Origin: Gallionella sp.
GTDB lineage: Bacteria; Pseudomonadota; Gammaproteobacteria; Burkholderiales; Gallionellaceae
DNA: 64,000 nt
Assembly (NCBI GenBank): GCA_023259035.1
Contig: JAHFRA010000008.1
Location: forward strand, 42,309-106,308
Reading direction: 5' to 3'
In this document: piece after piece, positions 1 to 8,448 of the stretch
How the letters are laid out: each line of letters starts with the position of its first letter
How positions within the stretch are numbered: the stretch's first letter is position 1
Translations under genes and position numbers: made by a program
The notes under the pieces: model-generated
Told to the model about the DNA's origin: nothing
Databases searched by the model: none
Seen by the model: only the letters and a program-made list of their open reading frames with translations

Positions 1-1
1 G

Positions 2-1552
2 CGCCGTGCCGATATTGCGCAGGAAGCGGACTTCTACGGCGCGATGGATGGTGCCAGCAAATTCGTGCGTGGCGACGCGGTGGCGGGCATCATCATTTTG
101 TTCATCAACGTCATCGGCGGCTTGGTGGTTGGTGTGTTGCAGCACAACCTCGATATTTCCGTGGCAGCGAAAAATTACACCCTGCTGGCTATCGGCGACG
201 GGCTGGTGGCGCAGATTCCGGCGCTGGTGATTTCCACTGCCGCCGGTTTGGTGGTGAGCCGTGTAGCCAGCGATCAAAACATCGGCCAACAACTGGTTGG
301 ACAGCTGTTCAAACAACCGCAAATTATCGTTTTAACCGCCGTGATTATCGCCGCGATGGGCATGATTCCCGGTATGCCGCACTTTGCCTTCTTGTCGTTG
401 GCAGCCGCAATGGGTGGTTTGGCTTATCACTTGATGCAAAAAGGTGAGGCGGCAGCAGCGGAAGAGCAGTCGGTCTCCGCCACAGTGGTTCCGGCTGCGA
501 CCGAATCACCCGAGGCAAGCTGGGAAGACGTTGCGCAAGTGGATGTGCTGGGACTGGAGGTTGGCTACCGGCTGATCTCGCTGGTGGATAAGGCGCAGGA
601 CGGTGATTTGTTGCGGCGCATCAAAGGCATCCGCAAGAAATTTACCCAGGAAATCGGTTTTCTGCCGCCGCCGGTTCACATTCGCGACAACCTGGATTTG
701 CGCCCGAACGGCTATCGCATCACCCTCAAGGGTGTGGAGGTCGGCAGCGGCGAGTCATTCCCTAATTTGCTGCTGGCCATTAATCCGGGCAGTGTAACGG
801 GCGAATTGCCGGGCACGCAGACCCGCGATCCGGCCTTCGGTTTGGCTGCGGTGTGGATTGATACTGCACTGCGCGACCAGGCACAAGTGATGGGTTACAC
901 GGTGGTTGATCCGGGTACGGTGGTAGCGACTCATCTGAGTCATCTGCTCAACACCCGAGCTGCAGAATTGCTCGGACGACAAGAGGTGCAGCAGCTGCTG
1001 GATCACCTCGGCAAGACGGCCCCCAAGCTGGTTGAAGATTTGGTACCCAAGACGTTGCAACTGGGAACGGTGCAAAAGGTTTTGCAAAGCCTGTTGGAGG
1101 AAGGTATGCACATTCGCGACATGCGCACCATCGTGGAAACGCTGGCAGAAAATGCACCGCGCATCCAGGATGCTTATCAGCTTACTTCTCTGGTGCGTGT
1201 CGCGCTTGGCCCGGCCATCGTGCAGCAATTCTATCCTTCCGCACAGGAGTTGCAGGTGATCGGAATGGATAAAGAGTTGGAGTACGTTTTGATCCAGGCA
1301 ATGCAATCCAGCCAGAGTGGTATCGGCATCGAGCCGGGGCTGGCCGACACGGTGTTGCGTGAAACACGCGCCGCCGCCGAGGCGCAGGAACAAATGGGCT
1401 TGCCGACAGTGATGCTGGTGCCGGCGCAGTTGCGTGATTTGCTGGCGCGCTTTCTGAAGCGCGCAGTGCCCGGCATCAGAGTGATTTCGCATGATGAAGT
1501 ACCGGACTTCAAAACTATCCGGGTAACCGCAATGGTGGGAGGTAGAGCATGA
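2..1552 (+). CDS. flhA: FlhA, flagellar export gate protein (5' truncated)
   Basis: Inner-membrane component of the flagellar type III export gate. It forms the nonameric ring whose cytoplasmic domain docks export substrates and chaperones. The frame is open from base 2 with no start, so the N-terminal part lies outside the window; 516 residues remain of a family usually near 690. The visible part starts with the conserved ADFYGAMDGASKFVRGDA stretch, then hydrophobic segments (IIILFINVIGGLVVGV, IPALVISTAAGLVV), then the long soluble C-terminal domain. The stop overlaps the flhF start as ATGA, so the two are probably translationally coupled. Identity is clear from the conserved stretch and from the flhF-flhG-fliA genes that follow. 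Confidence 0.97.
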   Translation, partial: RRADIAQEADFYGAMDGASKFVRGDAVAGIIILFINVIGGLVVGVLQHNLDISVAAKNYTLLAIGDGLVAQIPALVISTAAGLVVSRVASDQNIGQQLVGQLFKQPQIIVLTAVIIAAMGMIPGMPHFAFLSLAAAMGGLAYHLMQKGEAAAAEEQSVSATVVPAATESPEASWEDVAQVDVLGLEVGYRLISLVDKAQDGDLLRRIKGIRKKFTQEIGFLPPPVHIRDNLDLRPNGYRITLKGVEVGSGESFPNLLLAINPGSVTGELPGTQTRDPAFGLAAVWIDTALRDQAQVMGYTVVDPGTVVATHLSHLLNTRAAELLGRQEVQQLLDHLGKTAPKLVEDLVPKTLQLGTVQKVLQSLLEEGMHIRDMRTIVETLAENAPRIQDAYQLTSLVRVALGPAIVQQFYPSAQELQVIGMDKELEYVLIQAMQSSQSGIGIEPGLADTVLRETRAAAEAQEQMGLPTVMLVPAQLRDLLARFLKRAVPGIRVISHDEVPDFKTIRVTAMVGGRA

Positions 1553-2811
1553 ACATCAGAAAATTCATCGCCCCGACAGCACGTCAGGCATTAAGGGATA
1601 TTCGCAACGAGTTGGGCGATGAGGCAGTCATTTTGTCCAATCGCAACGTGGGTGAGGGGGTGGAAATCATCGCCGTGGCCAACGAAACGATGGAGCAGTT
1701 GACCGATAGCGCGGCTAGGGAGGGCGCGAAAAGCACGGCATCTGTTGCGATTGCCGTGCAGAGAACCGCAAAGCCTTCCGGCAAACCAGTTGCGCAAGCC
1801 GGCCAGTTATCCCAAGCCAAACACGCTGAGGCGGAGCCAATGCAAATCGTTTCGGGGCATGACAATATTCTCGTCGAGATTAAAGCCATGCACAGCAAGT
1901 TGCAGCAGCAACTCTCGGCGCTGTCGTGGAACGATGTCCAGCATCGGACCCCGCACACTGCAGACTTGTTGCGCAGGATGCTGAATTCCGGTTTCAGCAC
2001 GCTGCTTGCGCGTCAGTTGCTGGATAAAATACCAGCCGAAAAAACGCAAGGCGAGGCGTGGATCAGGGAGGTGTTAAAACGCAATCTGCATGTCGCGGGT
2101 GAAGATGACGACATCGTTGTAAAGGGCGGGGTGTATGCGCTGATCGGGCCAACCGGTGTTGGCAAAACCACCACCACAGCCAAGTTGGCAGCGCGCGCCG
2201 TAGTGCGCTACGGCGCGGACAAGGTGGCTTTGCTGACAACCGATAGCTACCGGATTGGAGCTTATGAGCAGCTCAAGATTTACGGGAAAATTCTCGGTGT
2301 GGCGGTGCATGCGGTGAAGGATACCGACGATTTGCGCCTGACGCTTTCCGCATTGCGCCATAAGCACCTGGTGCTGATTGATACCGTGGGCATGGGGCAA
2401 CGCGATGAGCGCGTAGGCGACCAGAATGAAATGTTTGATGCGACCGGCGTGCAACGATTGTTGCTGTTGAACGCTACCAGCAGTGGCGATACGCTGGAAG
2501 ATGTGGTGCGTATGTATCACAGCGACGAGGTTATCGGCTGCATTGCCACCAAACTGGATGAGGCGGTTAATCTTGGTGCGGTATTGGACGTGGTGGTACG
2601 CCATCGCCTGGTGATGCATTACATGGCAAACGGACAGCGTGTGCCGGAAGATCTGCACACGATAAATCTTGATTATCTGTTGCATCGTGCGCTAAAACCG
2701 ACGGAAGAAAAAACCCCATTCACCCTGAATGAGATGGAGTTCCCGGTAATGATGGCGGGCGCGCCTGTCGCTGGTGGCACATCGAACATGGAGGCGTCAT
2801 ATGGCCTCTGA
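1549..2811 (+). CDS. flhF: FlhF, SRP-like GTPase for flagellar placement
   Basis: SRP-family GTPase that sets the polar position and number of flagella, acting with FlhG at the membrane. The 420 residues show an N-terminal basic region (start to about 60), a low-complexity linker, and an NG GTPase domain: P-loop GPTGVGKT (200-207), DTVGM (278-282, where most relatives have DTAGM), and TKLDE (334-338) as the guanine-specificity motif. The ATG overlaps the flhA stop, and the 3' end overlaps flhG. FlhF plus FlhG suggests polar flagellation (inference from the family). The A-to-V change in the DTAG motif is visible but its effect is unknown. Confidence 0.96.
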   Translation: MNIRKFIAPTARQALRDIRNELGDEAVILSNRNVGEGVEIIAVANETMEQLTDSAAREGAKSTASVAIAVQRTAKPSGKPVAQAGQLSQAKHAEAEPMQIVSGHDNILVEIKAMHSKLQQQLSALSWNDVQHRTPHTADLLRRMLNSGFSTLLARQLLDKIPAEKTQGEAWIREVLKRNLHVAGEDDDIVVKGGVYALIGPTGVGKTTTTAKLAARAVVRYGADKVALLTTDSYRIGAYEQLKIYGKILGVAVHAVKDTDDLRLTLSALRHKHLVLIDTVGMGQRDERVGDQNEMFDATGVQRLLLLNATSSGDTLEDVVRMYHSDEVIGCIATKLDEAVNLGAVLDVVVRHRLVMHYMANGQRVPEDLHTINLDYLLHRALKPTEEKTPFTLNEMEFPVMMAGAPVAGGTSNMEASYGL

Positions 2812-3805
2812 TGCGAAATTATCAGCCGCAGTTACCGCGAAGACACGCCTCCCGCATCAGGCTGTTTCACCGCACCGTGTCGGGGCGGCGGCAGTGGATC
2901 AGGCCGAGGGCCTGCGCCGCTTGCTGGTATGCAATCAAACGCGGGTGATTACCGTGGTTGCAGGCAAGTCTGGTGTGGGGCGTACCAGTATGACCATTAA
3001 TCTTGCGGCTGCGCTGGCGCGTTCCGGTAAAGACGTATTGGTGCTGGATGAGAATCATGCGCCGAATAATTTGTTGGATAGTGTGGGGTTGCATGCCAGG
3101 CATGATTTGCTGGATGTAGCACAGGGAAAATGCAAGCCTCGCGAAGCGGTACTGAGCGCAAAGGGTTTTGCTGTGTTGCCCACCGCGCGCGCAATGTCTG
3201 CATTGGCAAAGTTAAAGCCGGCCGAGCAACAGCGCCTGGAAAGCGCGCTTACCGAAGTGAGCGCCGGAATGGACATCATGCTGGTTGATGCTGCGATGCT
3301 GGTCGGACAAGCCGCCGTGTCATCAAGCCTGGCAAACGGTGCTGCGTTGTTGGTGGTGGTGGATGCCACTGCCAGCGGCATTACCGAAAGCTATGCCCTG
3401 ATCAAGAAGCTGGCGCTGGAAAACGCCTGTCTGCAATTCGAGATCGTTGTAAATAAGGTTGTCGATGCCAAAGCGGCAAGAATAGTGTTTGAGAATATGG
3501 CTAAAGTGGCGCGGCGTAACCTCGCTGCACGTCTCGGATATTTGGGTTATATTCCGCTCGATGACAGGTTGAAACGTGCTACACAGCTCGGCAGGTCGGT
3601 GGTGGAAGCCTTTCCAGCGTCGGTTTCGGCCGAGTCTTACCTGGAATTGTCACAGAGCCTGTTGCGTTTACCGACGCAGCAAGACGCGTCGGAGGCTGGA
3701 ATTTCAAATATGGTGCAAAGTTTGATAAGACATGTTAGTTCATCAGCACAGCGGAGAAACGTCACTCGTTGTAAACTAGAAGAATGTATAACGCATCGGG
3801 GCTAA
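2801..3805 (+). CDS. flhG: FlhG/FleN, MinD-like flagellar number regulator with altered P-loop
   Basis: MinD/ParA-type protein that normally restrains flagellar number by acting on FlhF. The start at 2801 is preferred over an in-frame ATG at 2774 because GGAGG lies six bases before it (2790-2794). This gives 334 residues and an 11-base overlap with flhF. The deviant Walker A appears as GKSGVGRT (about 55-62) in place of the usual GKGGVGKT: the signature Lys is kept, but the P-loop Lys is Arg. The DADLG-type motif that usually follows reads DENHAPNN. ATP hydrolysis may therefore be weak or lost (inference). The C-terminus overlaps the fliA start by 22 bases. Position between flhF and fliA supports the name. 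Confidence 0.9.
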   Translation: MASDAKLSAAVTAKTRLPHQAVSPHRVGAAAVDQAEGLRRLLVCNQTRVITVVAGKSGVGRTSMTINLAAALARSGKDVLVLDENHAPNNLLDSVGLHARHDLLDVAQGKCKPREAVLSAKGFAVLPTARAMSALAKLKPAEQQRLESALTEVSAGMDIMLVDAAMLVGQAAVSSSLANGAALLVVVDATASGITESYALIKKLALENACLQFEIVVNKVVDAKAARIVFENMAKVARRNLAARLGYLGYIPLDDRLKRATQLGRSVVEAFPASVSAESYLELSQSLLRLPTQQDASEAGISNMVQSLIRHVSSSAQRRNVTRCKLEECITHRG

Positions 3806-4494
3806 ACGATAAAGAACAATGCCTGCGGGAATATTCCCAGCTGGTGAAGCGGCTCGCGCATCAGATGATGACCAAGCTGCCCTACAGCGTGCAGATTGAT
3901 GACATCATCCAGGCCGGCATGATGGGGTTGCTGGATGCGGCAAGCCGCTACGACGAGTTTCACGGGGCTCAGTTTGAAACTTACGCCACGCAGCGCATCC
4001 GTGGCGCCATGCTGGACGAATTGCGCGAGGCTGATTGGTTGCCGCGCAGCCTGCGCCGCGATATGCGAAGCATCGAGGCGGCCATAAGCCGTTTGCAACA
4101 ACGCTTGGGACGCTCACCGAATGAAGCTGAAATCGCCAAAGAACTAGACATTTCCCTCGTGGAATATCAACAAATGCTGCAGACCTCGCGAGGTGCGCAG
4201 TTGGTATATTACGAAGATCTGCATGACGAGGGGCGCGAGGATTTTTTTGAGCGATTTGAATTCAGCAACGATGCGGACCCAATGAATTTGCTGGAGGATG
4301 AGCGTTTCAAAATGGAGTTGATGCGCGCAATTGATAATTTGCCCGAGCGTGAGCGGATGTTGATGGGCATGATTTACGAGCAAGAGATGAATCTTCGCGA
4401 AATCGGCGAGGTACTGGGAGTTGGCGAGTCGCGCGTTTCGCAGTTGCACAGCCAGGCGGTAGCGCGGCTGCGCGGCTGGCTTAAGGGTCACTGA
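3784..4494 (+). CDS. fliA: FliA, flagellar sigma-28 factor
   Basis: Alternative sigma factor for late flagellar genes. The 236 residues contain sigma region 2 (IDDIIQAGMMGLLDAASRYD and the following QRIRGAMLDELR stretch), region 3 (SPNEAEIAKELDIS) and region 4 with a helix-turn-helix (LREIGEVLGVGESRVSQLHS). Length and motifs match FliA. It begins inside flhG, so it is probably co-transcribed with flhF and flhG. Its antagonist FlgM is encoded at 6962-7276. Three sites matching the sigma-28 consensus can be read in the window, before flgM, flgK and fliC. Confidence 0.97.
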   Translation: MYNASGLNDKEQCLREYSQLVKRLAHQMMTKLPYSVQIDDIIQAGMMGLLDAASRYDEFHGAQFETYATQRIRGAMLDELREADWLPRSLRRDMRSIEAAISRLQQRLGRSPNEAEIAKELDISLVEYQQMLQTSRGAQLVYYEDLHDEGREDFFERFEFSNDADPMNLLEDERFKMELMRAIDNLPERERMLMGMIYEQEMNLREIGEVLGVGESRVSQLHSQAVARLRGWLKGH

Positions 4495-4501
4495 TGGACG
4501 G

Positions 4502-4625
4502 ACAGAGGACAGAGGACGGAGGACAGAGGACAGATGTTTTGTCTGCTGCGCAGTGCTTTGTAATAAAGGCGCGGCGTAGCCGCGACAACGCTTCTGTCCT
4601 CTGTCCTCCGTCCTCTGTCCTCTGT
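4502..4625. repeat. GGACAGA-type inverted repeat element, copy 1 (33-bp perfect arms)
   Basis: Between fliA and motC. The arms 4502-4534 and 4593-4625 are perfect inverted copies built from GGACAGA/GGACGGA units. The loop carries a second hairpin, CGCGGC-gta-GCCGCG (4570-4584). The right arm ends two bases before the motC ATG, so motC has no visible Shine-Dalgarno sequence of normal type. Related copies lie at 12351, 13996, 22284 and 24626. Confidence 0.9.
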
Positions 4626-4626
4626 T

Positions 4627-5370
4627 ATGGATAAGCTCACGCTAATCGGCTTGGCGGTCGGGCTGACCGGAATCCTGTCCGGTCAGATACTGGAGGGCGG
4701 CAATCTTTCCATTTTGTTCCAAGGCGCTGCATTTTTGATTGTATTCGGCGGCACATTGGGTGCGGTCATGGTGCAAAGCCCGATGAAAGTGTTCATTATG
4801 GGGATCAGGATGGCTCGCTGGGTATTCGTAATGCCATTGCGGCAACCCCCCCAGGATTTGATACGCCAGATTGTTGATTGGAGCACCTTGGCGCGCAAGG
4901 ATGGGATGTTGGCCCTTGAGCTGCGCTCTGCGTATGTATCAGATCCTTTTATGAAAAAGGGATTGCAACTCCTGGTGGATGGAAATAGTGCCGAGAAAAT
5001 CCGCGAAGTCTTATCGGTAGATACTCATTCGTGGGAGCAAATTCGCTGGCAGGGAGCGCGTGTTTGGGAATCGGCTGCCGGATATTCGCCGACCATCGGG
5101 ATTATTGGCGCGGTACTGGGGCTGATGCATGTCATGCAAAATCTCAGCGAGCCGAGCAAGTTGGGCAACGGGATTGCCGTGGCATTTGTCGCCACGATTT
5201 ATGGTGTGGCACTGGCTAATTTGCTGTTCTTGCCAATGGCCAACAAATTAAAGGCTATCATCATGGAGCAAGCCGATATGCGCGAAATGATGCTGGACGG
5301 ATTTACCGCAATTGCCAATGGGGATAATCCGCGATTGGTCGAAAGCAGGTTGCGAAGCTATCTGGATTGA
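4627..5370 (+). CDS. motC: MotC, MotA-type flagellar stator protein
   Basis: Proton-channel stator subunit of the MotA/PomA family; with MotD it converts ion flow into torque. The 247 residues have four hydrophobic segments: two near the N-terminus (LIGLAVGLTGILSG, AAFLIVFGGTLGAVMV) and two after the cytoplasmic loop (SPTIGIIGAVLGLMHVM and IAVAFVATIYGVALANLLFL). The loop contains ARKDGMLALE, corresponding to the charged rotor-contact region. Length fits the MotC branch rather than longer MotA proteins. It is followed at once by motD. The ATG abuts an inverted-repeat arm, so initiation is unusual. A run of seven C (4846-4852) lies in the coding sequence. Confidence 0.92.
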   Translation: MDKLTLIGLAVGLTGILSGQILEGGNLSILFQGAAFLIVFGGTLGAVMVQSPMKVFIMGIRMARWVFVMPLRQPPQDLIRQIVDWSTLARKDGMLALELRSAYVSDPFMKKGLQLLVDGNSAEKIREVLSVDTHSWEQIRWQGARVWESAAGYSPTIGIIGAVLGLMHVMQNLSEPSKLGNGIAVAFVATIYGVALANLLFLPMANKLKAIIMEQADMREMMLDGFTAIANGDNPRLVESRLRSYLD

Positions 5371-5372
5371 TC

Positions 5373-6158
5373 ATGGCACGCCGACGGAAACGCGGGGAAC
5401 ACGACAACCATGACCGCTGGCTGATCTCTTATGCTGATTTTGTCACACTGCTGTTTGCATTCTTTGTGGTGATGTATTCAATATCTTCGGTGAATGAGGG
5501 CAAGTATAAGATTTTCAGCAATTCACTGAATCTTGCTTTTGCCAGGCAGCCAATATCAGCTCTGCCTAATGTCGCGTCCAATCAGCAGCCGGATCAAGCG
5601 CTCAACGCATTATTGAACAAGAACAAGATATTGGTGGACAAGCGCACCGCACAATTGGGTGAGCAGCAACGCAAGATACAGGAGCGCATGAAAAATCTGA
5701 CTGATGGGTTGAATCAGGTGATGGCTTCGCTGATTAACCAACGCATGGTCAGTATCAATCAAACCAAGCGCGGAGTGGCTATCGATATCAGTGCGAACAC
5801 ATTATTTAAAACAGGTGAGGCGGTGCTGCAACCGGGCACGCTGGAGGTGCTGCGCCAAGTGGCTGCGGTATTGAGCACTGAAGATATGTCTATTGAAGTG
5901 GAAGGGCATACTGACGATATACCCATCACGACCACACAGTATCCTTCCAACTGGGAGTTATCCTCAGCGCGTGCCAGTAGTGTGGCCAGAATGCTGATTG
6001 ACAACGGTGTGTCGGCAAAACGTTTGGCTGTGATCGGCCTGGCTTCGAATCAGCCGTTGATGTCGAATGACAGCGCGGAAAATCGTGCCAGGAATCGGCG
6101 TGTAACCCTCATGATAGTATCGCCCAACGTGGAGAGAGGCGCAGCTGTAGATGAGTAG
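5373..6158 (+). CDS. motD: MotD, MotB-type stator protein with OmpA domain
   Basis: Stator partner of MotC that anchors the motor to peptidoglycan. From the ATG at 5373 it has 261 residues; a TTG at 5367 overlapping the motC stop is less likely. The N-terminus is basic, then one membrane helix with the ion-binding Asp in SYADFVTLLFAFFVVMY (Asp about 22). A coiled linker follows, then an OmpA-like peptidoglycan-binding domain (about 150-250) with VEGHTDD, NWELSSARA and NRRVTLMI. The adjacency to motC and the OmpA domain make the assignment firm. MotC/MotD systems often run beside a second MotAB set; none is present here. Confidence 0.93.
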   Translation: MARRRKRGEHDNHDRWLISYADFVTLLFAFFVVMYSISSVNEGKYKIFSNSLNLAFARQPISALPNVASNQQPDQALNALLNKNKILVDKRTAQLGEQQRKIQERMKNLTDGLNQVMASLINQRMVSINQTKRGVAIDISANTLFKTGEAVLQPGTLEVLRQVAAVLSTEDMSIEVEGHTDDIPITTTQYPSNWELSSARASSVARMLIDNGVSAKRLAVIGLASNQPLMSNDSAENRARNRRVTLMIVSPNVERGAAVDE

Positions 6159-6195
6159 GGATAATTCACGAATTGCCCTGCTGCTACCAGACCAT

Positions 6196-6672
6196 TCACC
6201 CGCTTCCCAATGATCTGCCGCTCCCCGGCGAGAAGCTTGTTTGTCCATCTGGGCCGTAAAGATTTGCCTTGTTGACCGCATTGCTCAGCACGGTAAGCGA
6301 TTGTTGATTGTGGCGCAGCTTCATTTGAATCAATTCGCCATTGGTGCGGTTAATTTGTTGTGCACGTTCAGCCAACATACGAATTTTATTCCAAATAGCC
6401 AAACATTCAGCACTGCGAACCTCAAGCCAAGCCTGGATAGCTTCAACAGAGAGTGCGGGAATGTTTTTCCTCAGCAGGTTACGGCGGGACTCGGCAAGCT
6501 CGTTGAGGTTGACGGCGCGAACCGATTTTTGTTCGGCCAACTCAGGCAGTTGGTCTGTATGATTTTCCACCAGCAACCCCTGTTCCCGTTCCAGCAGATT
6601 TATAAAGTCCTGCAGTGCCGCGTGCTCAGCAGTTAAGGCAGCAAGTAATTTGGTAGCGGGGTTCTGATTCAA
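6196..6672 (-). CDS. flgN: FlgN, export chaperone for FlgK and FlgL
   Basis: Cytosolic chaperone that keeps the hook-filament junction proteins FlgK and FlgL unfolded until export. The reading frame can be extended to 6756, but I choose TTG at 6672: it gives a 158-residue protein starting LNQNPATKLLAALTAEH (L read as initiator Met), typical of FlgN length. AGAGG stands five bases upstream. That AGAGG belongs to the terminal repeat of an inserted element (6674-6920), so the element appears to supply the ribosome-binding site. The protein is largely helical (AALQDFINLLEREQGLL) with a low-complexity C-terminal tail. It lies downstream of flgM and probably shares its promoter. Confidence 0.85.
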   Translation of the reverse strand: MNQNPATKLLAALTAEHAALQDFINLLEREQGLLVENHTDQLPELAEQKSVRAVNLNELAESRRNLLRKNIPALSVEAIQAWLEVRSAECLAIWNKIRMLAERAQQINRTNGELIQMKLRHNQQSLTVLSNAVNKANLYGPDGQTSFSPGSGRSLGSG

Positions 6673-6673
6673 G

Positions 6674-6920
6674 GGCACCTCTAAAAAGCCACATTTTATC
6701 CCAACTGGTGGAGCTGTTAGCCACATTCGACTAAGTTGTCGAAAGACGGCAGACAAGTCGCTGGTTATGCTGAGTTGCGAAAAAATCTTCTTGCTTACAT
6801 ATAAAACATATGCGGCGCTGCAAAACGAAGTTTCAGTGTGGTGTAGCCTTTAGGTTAGACGGAGCTAAAATTTTTTACACGTCTTGCATTTGGGCAAACC
6901 CTGAATTCTTAGAGGTGTCC
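6674..6920. repeat. Element with GGNACCTCTA termini between flgM and flgN
   Basis: The left end GGCACCTCTAAAAAGCC (from 6674) and right end TTCTTAGAGGTGTCC (to 6920) are imperfect inverted repeats about 245 bp apart. The interior contains a copy of the second hairpin family (about 6718-6766) and no convincing gene. No transposase is present, so it looks like a non-autonomous insertion. The same termini recur at 15191, 16222 and 41335. Confidence 0.6.
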
Positions 6921-6961
6921 TCAAGCAATGATCCAAATGTAATTCTGGAAATGAAAGCCGG

Positions 6962-7276
6962 TCAGGCTTTGTTGTCAATCAAATCACGCACAGTGGCAAT
7001 CAGGCGATCAGCGACCACTGAAGTATTTACCTGAAAGCGACCCTCCGAGATTGCCTGCTTGATCTCGGCAACCTTGACCGCATTCACAATCGGCGCGTTA
7101 GCCATATTGTTTTCCATGCTGTGCAGTTGCGTGGCAGTGGAGCCAAGCGAAACGCTGGTGCTCCCGGATTCTTGCTGGGCAGATGCCGGGCTGGATTTAC
7201 CCCTGCCGGTAGCGCGAGCGGTTCCCTCAGCTACTGAACTTGTGGGTAGCGCATTGGTGGTTTTATCAACTTTCAC
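6962..7276 (-). CDS. flgM: FlgM, anti-sigma-28 factor
   Basis: Binds FliA and blocks late flagellar transcription until it is exported through the finished hook. The 104 residues start with GTG at 7276, with AGAGG six bases before it. The N-terminal half is low-complexity and probably disordered. The C-terminal half (NAVKVAEIKQAISEGRFQVN, ADRLIATVRDLI) is the conserved sigma-binding region. A near-perfect sigma-28 promoter lies 49 bases upstream (7325-7351), consistent with the usual feedback loop. flgN is downstream on the same strand. Confidence 0.94.
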   Translation of the reverse strand: MKVDKTTNALPTSSVAEGTARATGRGKSSPASAQQESGSTSVSLGSTATQLHSMENNMANAPIVNAVKVAEIKQAISEGRFQVNTSVVADRLIATVRDLIDNKA

Positions 7277-7324
7277 GGTTATCCTCTCAGTCTGGCGACA
7301 CTCAAATTCCTATCGTCAGTCAAC

Positions 7325-7351
7325 ATATCGGCAAAGTTTCGAAAAACTTTA
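7325..7351 (-). promoter_or_regulatory. Sigma-28 (FliA) promoter of flgM
   Basis: On the minus strand: TAAAGTTT, 11 bases, GCCGATAT, matching TAAAGTTT-N11-GCCGATAA at 15 of 16 positions. It faces flgM. The remaining AT-rich stretch 7352-7591 between this promoter and the flgA stop shows no gene or clear signal. Confidence 0.85.
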
Positions 7352-7591
7352 GGGTAAATGTTAATGAATTTTTACTTCACATCTCGGCAGGCACCGATTC
7401 TACATTTGTGGTGACGACTCTGCACTTTAATATTCTGAAAAAGGTAGTTGTCCGCAGATTAAGCAAGATTAACCAATTGATTGTGAAGTTGAACTTGTTA
7501 ACCTGTCGGGTGAAGAGTCAAGCCATTGGCAATAGTTTTGAAATATGCATAATCTACTGATTAAATTGTTGTTTGTATGTTTCAGGGCTGA

Positions 7592-8293
7592 CTAGGGCCT
7601 GATTTCCACTACCCCGCCAGCTCCGGCAATGCCACTGATTACGCGGCCTGCGGAGGTGCGGACTTGTACGGTTTGCCCGGTACTCGCATTGTTCAGGGCA
7701 GTTCCCTCCCCGCGAACGCTGAACCCGCCGCCTTGCACGGCAAGTTGCACAACCTGTCCTTGCGTCACGCTGTATGGCGGGCGCAGCATGTCGCTACGCA
7801 GAACTTGTCCGGCAGTAATGCCGTAGCGCAGTACCTTTCCAAGCACTTGTTTGGGATCGGTAAAACCCTCTGTCTGGGAAGTTTCTGTCGTTTGGCTGGC
7901 AAGGTCTGCTTCTTGCAGCGTATGTCCGAGTGGTAGTTGGCGAGCACTAACCAGCAAATCCAGGCTGACTCTGATTTGTACCGGGACAAAAATGCTCCAG
8001 CCGTTTTTTTCCATACAGCGCACACCGACTGAAGTTTTGCCGATTAGCTGGGCTCCAGTGGGTATGAATGCTTCGAGCCTGGAGCATTCCGGAAGTGTGA
8101 TGCGCCTGTCGATTTCATCTACTTTATAGGTGGTCTTGCCGGGTAGCGAGGCAGTTTGTTGCTGTACAAAAGCGGCGACGGCATCTTTAATCTGTGCGTG
8201 GTCTTGCGTGGATGCAGGTGAGCCGTTGGCGGGTGCGGCTTCAGCAGCAATGGGTCGTAGCAAAAATAAGGCTATCAATAGAAGTTTTTTCAT
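7592..8293 (-). CDS. flgA: FlgA, P-ring assembly chaperone
   Basis: Periplasmic chaperone for polymerisation of the FlgI P-ring. The 233 residues begin with a Sec signal peptide (MKKLLLIALFLLRPIAAEA, cleavage near residue 19-20). An N-terminal domain with a Cys pair (PECSRLEA and GVRCMEKN) follows, then a C-terminal SAF-type domain (LPLGHTLQEADL, RYGITAGQVLRSDML, and the GQTVQVRTSAGRVISG end). It is divergent from flgB with about 155 bases between, so the shared region should hold promoters in both directions; I could not identify a convincing sigma-28 or sigma-54 match there. Confidence 0.95.
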   Translation of the reverse strand: MKKLLLIALFLLRPIAAEAAPANGSPASTQDHAQIKDAVAAFVQQQTASLPGKTTYKVDEIDRRITLPECSRLEAFIPTGAQLIGKTSVGVRCMEKNGWSIFVPVQIRVSLDLLVSARQLPLGHTLQEADLASQTTETSQTEGFTDPKQVLGKVLRYGITAGQVLRSDMLRPPYSVTQGQVVQLAVQGGGFSVRGEGTALNNASTGQTVQVRTSAGRVISGIAGAGGVVEIRP

Positions 8294-8448
8294 GGTTGCG
8301 CATTGTGCGTGTCGCGAGCCATTAAGGGAAGAGGTAGATAAGTTGGAATTGAGGGAAAAATCTGCCGTTAATCGACAGATAAGAAAACTCTGTCACGTTT
8401 TAGTATGTCGTCCATGTGGCAGGTATTATGGTCGGACAGGAGGGCATA

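Noticed and set aside
755..1492. Long minus-strand open frame inside flhA
   Set aside because: Antisense shadow of a strongly conserved gene in the other strand; His/Gln-rich composition is typical of such shadows.
6810..7034. Plus-strand frame of 74 codons between flgN and flgM
   Set aside because: It runs through an inserted element and into flgM antisense; no start signal and no recognisable protein.
8294..8448. Possible sigma-28 or sigma-54 promoter between flgA and flgB
   Set aside because: GCCGTTAA occurs but lacks a -35 at the right spacing; TGGCAGGTATTATGG lacks the GC element of sigma-54. Neither is good enough to annotate.
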